Position numbers and translations under genes: made by a program. Shown here one piece after another: positions 24,996-28,012 of a DNA stretch of 28,012 nucleotides. The DNA lies in NCBI GenBank assembly GCA_002398365.1, contig DGYK01000057.1, forward strand, positions 227,915-255,926. Direction: 5' to 3'. The notes under the pieces are model-generated. The model worked only from the letters and a program-made list of their open reading frames with translations. It was not told the origin of the DNA and ran no database searches. How positions within the stretch are numbered: the stretch's first letter is position 1; each line of letters opens with the position of its first letter. The DNA comes from Flammeovirgaceae bacterium UBA5008. Its GTDB lineage: Bacteria; Bacteroidota; Bacteroidia; Cytophagales; Cyclobacteriaceae.

Positions 24996-26216
24996 TCAAT
25001 TGGAAGAATCGTATACAAATTTTAAATAAAGCTTTTTGGTCGGTAGCGTGCTGTTTACTACGAGCATCACCACCAGCGATAGTAAAAATAGTTGAATACT
25101 TCCAATCCAAAAGCTGAAATAGAATATTATTAAAAGCAAGCGAATGTATTCGAGGTAATAAATCCACCTGCGCTGCTCCAAAAGTGCTCCGCAGTTGACG
25201 ATGGTCACTAAAATAAGAAGACTATTGACGGTTTTATCAACTACGTTGAGTGAGAAGAAAAACCCGGATACAAAAAATAACAAAGACACGGCTCCTACCA
25301 ATTGAATCACCAGATACGCTTTGAATCGCACACTCGGTTTTAGTTCTTGCTTATGGGGCAGGTAAATTCGCTCCAAAGCCGGACGAATTTGTTGACTGAG
25401 ATTTTCCGGCTTTCCAAAAAGTACGCGCGCTTTGTTGAGCCACCCTCCTGTTCTGCGCATGGCATAATTCAATTCCAGAAAATAATGAAAATGCTGCCAC
25501 ATAAAGCTGTAGCTTTTGAGCGGGTGTGTTAATCCATACACCGGCTTGATCTCTTCTTCCTCTTTTTGGAATGTGCCAAACAACTTATCCCAAAACACAA
25601 AAAGATCGCCATAATTTTTGTTGATGTATTTTTCGTTGGAGGCATGATGAACCCCGTGCAGTGAAGGAGTAATGAAAACATATTCAAGCCAGCCTAAATT
25701 TCTGATCAATTGCGTGTGGGTGAAGAACGAATACGCACCATGAATTACCAGCGTGGCAAAAACCATTTTGGGATGAAATCCAGCCAACGGCAACAGACAC
25801 CAAAATATATTTCGGATAATGGCCTGGAAGGTGGTGATGCGGGCAGAAACGGTATAATTAAACTCTTCGCTTTGATGATGAACAATGTGGGCCGCCCAAA
25901 ACAAATTAATTTCATGCCCAAGCCGATGGTACCAATACCAAACCAAATCGGTAGTCAATAACAAAATAATCCAAACCCACCACGTATTCGGAATTTGCCA
26001 GAGTGCAAAATGCTCATAGACATACACAAACGCTCCGTAAAATGAAGTCGTGATAAATAGATTAAGCAGTCGTTCGGCAATACCAACTGTAAGATTGGCA
26101 ACCGAGCTATCAAACTTAAACAAGTGTTGCTTCTTTTGGCGGATTGCTGCTACATATTCCAAACCCAGTAAAATAAAAAAAGCCGGGATGGCGACCGCCA
26201 CATAGTTGAATGCCAT
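24996..26216 (-). CDS. Sterol desaturase/AGMO-like fatty acid hydroxylase family protein
   Basis: A 406-residue integral membrane di-iron oxygenase. The His boxes are HRLGH (His97, His101), HIVHH (His110, His113, His114) and HGVHH (His187, His190, His191), with the context RLGHEINLFWAAHIVHHQSEE and PSLHGVHHASNEKYINKNYG. This matches the sterol desaturase/fatty acid hydroxylase family, and the RLGHE..AAH.VHHxSEE pattern resembles alkylglycerol monooxygenase (AGMO, TMEM195). Several more helices lie after residue 280. The substrate is unknown: an ether lipid, a sterol-like or a fatty-acyl chain are all possible. It begins 4 bp downstream of the alpha/beta-hydrolase gene stop and is followed 11 bp later by nhaC. 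Confidence 0.88.
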   Translation of the reverse strand: MAFNYVAVAIPAFFILLGLEYVAAIRQKKQHLFKFDSSVANLTVGIAERLLNLFITTSFYGAFVYVYEHFALWQIPNTWWVWIILLLTTDLVWYWYHRLGHEINLFWAAHIVHHQSEEFNYTVSARITTFQAIIRNIFWCLLPLAGFHPKMVFATLVIHGAYSFFTHTQLIRNLGWLEYVFITPSLHGVHHASNEKYINKNYGDLFVFWDKLFGTFQKEEEEIKPVYGLTHPLKSYSFMWQHFHYFLELNYAMRRTGGWLNKARVLFGKPENLSQQIRPALERIYLPHKQELKPSVRFKAYLVIQLVGAVSLLFFVSGFFFSLNVVDKTVNSLLILVTIVNCGALLEQRRWIYYLEYIRLLLIIFYFSFWIGSIQLFLLSLVVMLVVNSTLPTKKLYLKFVYDSSN

Positions 26217-26220
26217 ATCG

Positions 26221-26988
26221 CTACTTTGCTATTAAAAATTGATAGAGGTGCTGATTAAACTTTTCTGTTTGTTCAACCATTGGAACGTGTCCACATTGAT
26301 CAATAAATTTTACTTCTGCATTTTTCAACAGGTCGTGAAAATGTAGTGCTACCTCGGGAGGAGTAATTTTATCTTGCAAACCCCAGATTAATAAAACGGG
26401 TAATTCTAATTTGCCTAAAAAAGAAGCCACCTTGCTATGCAAAGATGATTTTACAAGAGAGGTAAGCACCATGCGCTTAGGGAGGCTTTGTACTGTTTCA
26501 TAAATGGAGCGTGTTTGGTTTTCTACCTCTGGCACTTCCTGATAAAATGCATTACGCACTTTTTCACTGATAAAATGAAAATTAGCAGGATGAGTCGCTC
26601 CTGATTCATCTACTGGGTTTTGATCTATCAAACCACTACTTCCCACCAAAACAATTTTTTCGACTGCATCCGGATGCTGATGAGCATAAAAAAGTGCGAC
26701 TTGGCCTCCTACTGCATGCCCTACCAACGTAACATACGAAAGCTGATGCCACTCGATAAAGTCGTGGAGTACTCTCACCAGAAATGATAAATTGGTTTGC
26801 TCGATTGGCAAATCAAATAGGGGGAAACGTGGAATAATTACTCGATGCGTTTTCTTCAGCTCTTCCACCACCGGTAACCACAAATTAATATCGCCAAATA
26901 AACCATGCAGCAAAATTACCACAGAACCTTTACCCTCATCGATGTATGGTCGATGAAATACCAACCCCTCTCTCTTACTTATTCCCAT
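26221..26988 (-). CDS. Alpha/beta-hydrolase-fold protein with Ala at the nucleophile position
   Basis: A 255-residue cytoplasmic alpha/beta-hydrolase-fold protein. The oxyanion strand is VVILLHGLFGD (about residues 23-33). The nucleophile elbow should be GxSxG, but reads GHAVGG (Gly90, His91, Ala92, Val93, Gly94, Gly95); the Ala codon is GCA at 26713-26715. The other triad members are present: Asp206 (LIWGLQDKITPP) and His234 (QCGHVPMVEQ). Without Ser92 it cannot be a standard serine hydrolase; a single-base change from TCA would restore it. It may be a binding protein, a different enzyme or a decayed hydrolase. It lies 28 bp downstream of yceI and 4 bp upstream of the AGMO-like gene. Confidence 0.85.
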   Translation of the reverse strand: MGISKREGLVFHRPYIDEGKGSVVILLHGLFGDINLWLPVVEELKKTHRVIIPRFPLFDLPIEQTNLSFLVRVLHDFIEWHQLSYVTLVGHAVGGQVALFYAHQHPDAVEKIVLVGSSGLIDQNPVDESGATHPANFHFISEKVRNAFYQEVPEVENQTRSIYETVQSLPKRMVLTSLVKSSLHSKVASFLGKLELPVLLIWGLQDKITPPEVALHFHDLLKNAEVKFIDQCGHVPMVEQTEKFNQHLYQFLIAK

Positions 26989-27016
26989 ACCTTCTATTTT
27001 CTAGTTTACTATTTTT

Positions 27017-27646
27017 TTATGACCCCGATTGCAGAATAGCAATCAATTTTAAATCCAATTCGAATTCATCATAAATGACTCTATCTCCCAGATTTTCAAA
27101 AAATGACTTTGAGCGGAATCGGATATCAAACTTTGAGCGATCAACAATAATTTTTGCATTGGCTACTATTTGTTTTCCGTCATTAGTAATCGTTGCCGGA
27201 AACTCAATATCATTTGTAATACCCTTAATGGTTAATTTACCTTTCACGATATATTCATTTGCTGATTTTGAAATGACACTGCCAATAATGAAAGCTGCCT
27301 TCGGAAATTTTTCAGTTGCGAAGAAGTCATCACTCTTCAAATGACCAACCAATTTGGCATTGCCATCCTTATCGGTAATATCGGCTACGGTAATTGAGTT
27401 TACGTCAATTTCAAATGAGCCCTGTTTGATCGTTTTGCCTTCAGTCACAATTTCTCCTGATGAAATGGCAATAGATCCGTTATGCTGACCCGTTACCTTT
27501 TTACCAATCCAATTGAGAGTACTCGCTTTTGTGTCTACTTTAAATTTAAATGTAGCAGGTGGTATAATAAAGGCTACCAAAGCAAAAATGGCAGCAAAAA
27601 CTAAGGGAATGTAATTGAGATTGATTTTTGATTTCATGGCATTCAT
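27017..27646 (-). CDS. YceI-family exported protein
   Basis: A 209-residue protein with an N-terminal hydrophobic segment (about residues 13-29), a signal peptide or anchor. The rest is a YceI lipocalin-like barrel: FKVDTKASTLNWIGKKVTGQHNGSI, FEIDVNSITVADI, HLKSDDFFATEKFPKAAF, GKLTIKGITNDIEFPAT and RSKFDIRFRSKSFFENLG are all characteristic. YceI proteins bind isoprenoid chains in a hydrophobic tunnel. The ATG at 27646 is listed; an internal ATG at 27637 is equally possible. It is the first gene of the minus-strand set leading to nhaC. Confidence 0.93.
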   Translation of the reverse strand: MNAMKSKINLNYIPLVFAAIFALVAFIIPPATFKFKVDTKASTLNWIGKKVTGQHNGSIAISSGEIVTEGKTIKQGSFEIDVNSITVADITDKDGNAKLVGHLKSDDFFATEKFPKAAFIIGSVISKSANEYIVKGKLTIKGITNDIEFPATITNDGKQIVANAKIIVDRSKFDIRFRSKSFFENLGDRVIYDEFELDLKLIAILQSGS

Positions 27647-27679
27647 GATTCGTGTAAATTAAAATATTGATTGAACCTT

Positions 27680-27692
27680 TATCTCGGAGATA
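27680..27692. promoter_or_regulatory. Short palindrome near the yceI start
   Basis: TATCTC and GAGATA flank a single central G, giving a 13-bp palindrome 34 bp upstream of the yceI ATG. The lack of spacing for a loop makes it an operator candidate rather than an RNA hairpin. The regulator is unknown. Confidence 0.3.
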
Positions 27693-27759
27693 TCCAAGAA
27701 AAACTAACTCAGCAGCCTTTACAACATTGCTGTAGCTCTAACGCTGGAAGCTGGCAGAA

Positions 27760-27778
27760 ATACTCCTTTTCGGAGTAT
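27760..27778. promoter_or_regulatory. Second dyad upstream of yceI
   Basis: ATACTCC (27760-27766) and GGAGTAT (27772-27778) flank five bases. No T run follows on either side, so it is not a standard terminator. The arms resemble those of the dyad at 27680-27692 (CTC...GAG core), which may mean a shared operator. Confidence 0.3.
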
Positions 27779-27975
27779 GAATGATGATATAAGTCTTTCG
27801 TTTTCATTTTGTCAGTAGTTTATAGTTCCCATTTACTCTTCGGGTAGGTTTTGGCACTTGTTTAAAATCTACTCTTAAAAGTTGCCAGAGGTTCGCGGAG
27901 CCCATCTCTCCCCTCTTCTTTATAAATCTGACGCAAATAAAAGAAAATATTTATTACCCTACTAATTTAATAGAC

Positions 27976-27983
27976 TATATTTG
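27976..27983 (+). promoter_or_regulatory. Candidate Bacteroidota -7 element for a gene beyond the right edge
   Basis: TATATTTG is an exact TAnnTTTG match on the plus strand, 29 bp from the window edge. The -33 region about 20 bp upstream is TTTATT-like, a weak fit to TTTG. It suggests a plus-strand gene starting just right of the window, divergent from yceI. Confidence 0.4.
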
Positions 27984-28012
27984 CAAATACTTTTCTTATC
28001 TCCATTATAAAT

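Larger units (their letters stand above)
27647..28012. other. 366-base non-coding stretch to the right window edge
   Basis: No gene is recognised here. It contains two dyads upstream of yceI (27680-27692 and 27760-27778) and a -7-like box (27976-27983) pointing out of the window on the plus strand. Between them the sequence is unremarkable, with no T-run terminator and no tRNA-like pattern. It is likely a divergent regulatory region between yceI and a gene beyond the right edge. Confidence 0.6.

Noticed and set aside
1..28012. Search for CRISPR arrays, tRNA or rRNA genes, insertion sequences, phage or defence genes
   Set aside because: No regularly spaced repeats, no tRNA-like T-arm outside genes, and no transposase, integrase, nuclease or toxin-antitoxin frames were recognised by reading.

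Overview
The window looks like chromosome of a Bacteroidota member, most likely of the Cytophagales type. The evidence is AT-rich DNA, few recognisable Shine-Dalgarno sites, TAnnTTTG-type promoter elements, and many lineage-typical families (DUF2141, DUF2306, DUF547, PepSY-associated membrane proteins, 7TM-AraC regulators, IorAB oxidoreductase, YceI). No rRNA, tRNA, CRISPR array, insertion sequence, integrase or phage gene was seen, so this is ordinary core or metabolic chromosome. The placement below phylum is inference.

Layout. 1-2743: two sensor histidine kinases face each other tail to tail and share a 4-bp TTAA at their stops; the first is cut by the left window edge. 2857-5826 (minus): glnS, then a secreted histidine-rich peptide, a PepSY-associated membrane protein and a four-helix membrane protein. 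5968-8456 (plus): a membrane-anchored AraC-type regulator, a DUF2306 membrane protein and a small exported protein, closed by a strong 14-bp hairpin terminator. 8628-10568 (plus): a large exported TPR protein. 10578-13713 (minus): a 2Fe-2S subunit, a Tat-exported molybdopterin subunit and a c-type cytochrome, which together resemble a periplasmic IorAB-type aldehyde or N-heterocycle dehydrogenase. 13901-16099 (plus): a DUF2141 protein and a short GT35 alpha-glucan phosphorylase-like protein. 16158-16862 (minus): a DUF547 protein. 16996-20762 (plus): an FAD/NAD(P) oxidoreductase coupled to a membrane polyferredoxin, then an exported TPR protein. 20783-23553 (minus): a FucP-like sugar transporter, a calcineurin-type phosphoesterase and a START-domain protein. 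23701-27646 (minus): yceI, an alpha/beta-hydrolase-fold gene, a sterol desaturase/AGMO-like hydroxylase and an NhaC-type antiporter, with gaps of 4-28 bp and a terminator after the last gene. 27647-28012 holds no gene but has two dyads and a promoter-like element reading out of the window.

Three points stand out. The GT35 protein has Thr where the PLP-binding Lys is expected, while the neighbouring phosphate-site basic residues are kept. The alpha/beta-hydrolase-fold protein has Ala where the nucleophile Ser is expected, while Asp and His are kept, and it sits between yceI and an AGMO-like hydroxylase. The FAD oxidoreductase and the membrane polyferredoxin are 5 bp apart and look like a dedicated NAD(P)H-to-membrane electron route whose terminal acceptor is unknown. 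I see no clearly new system; these are the best candidates.
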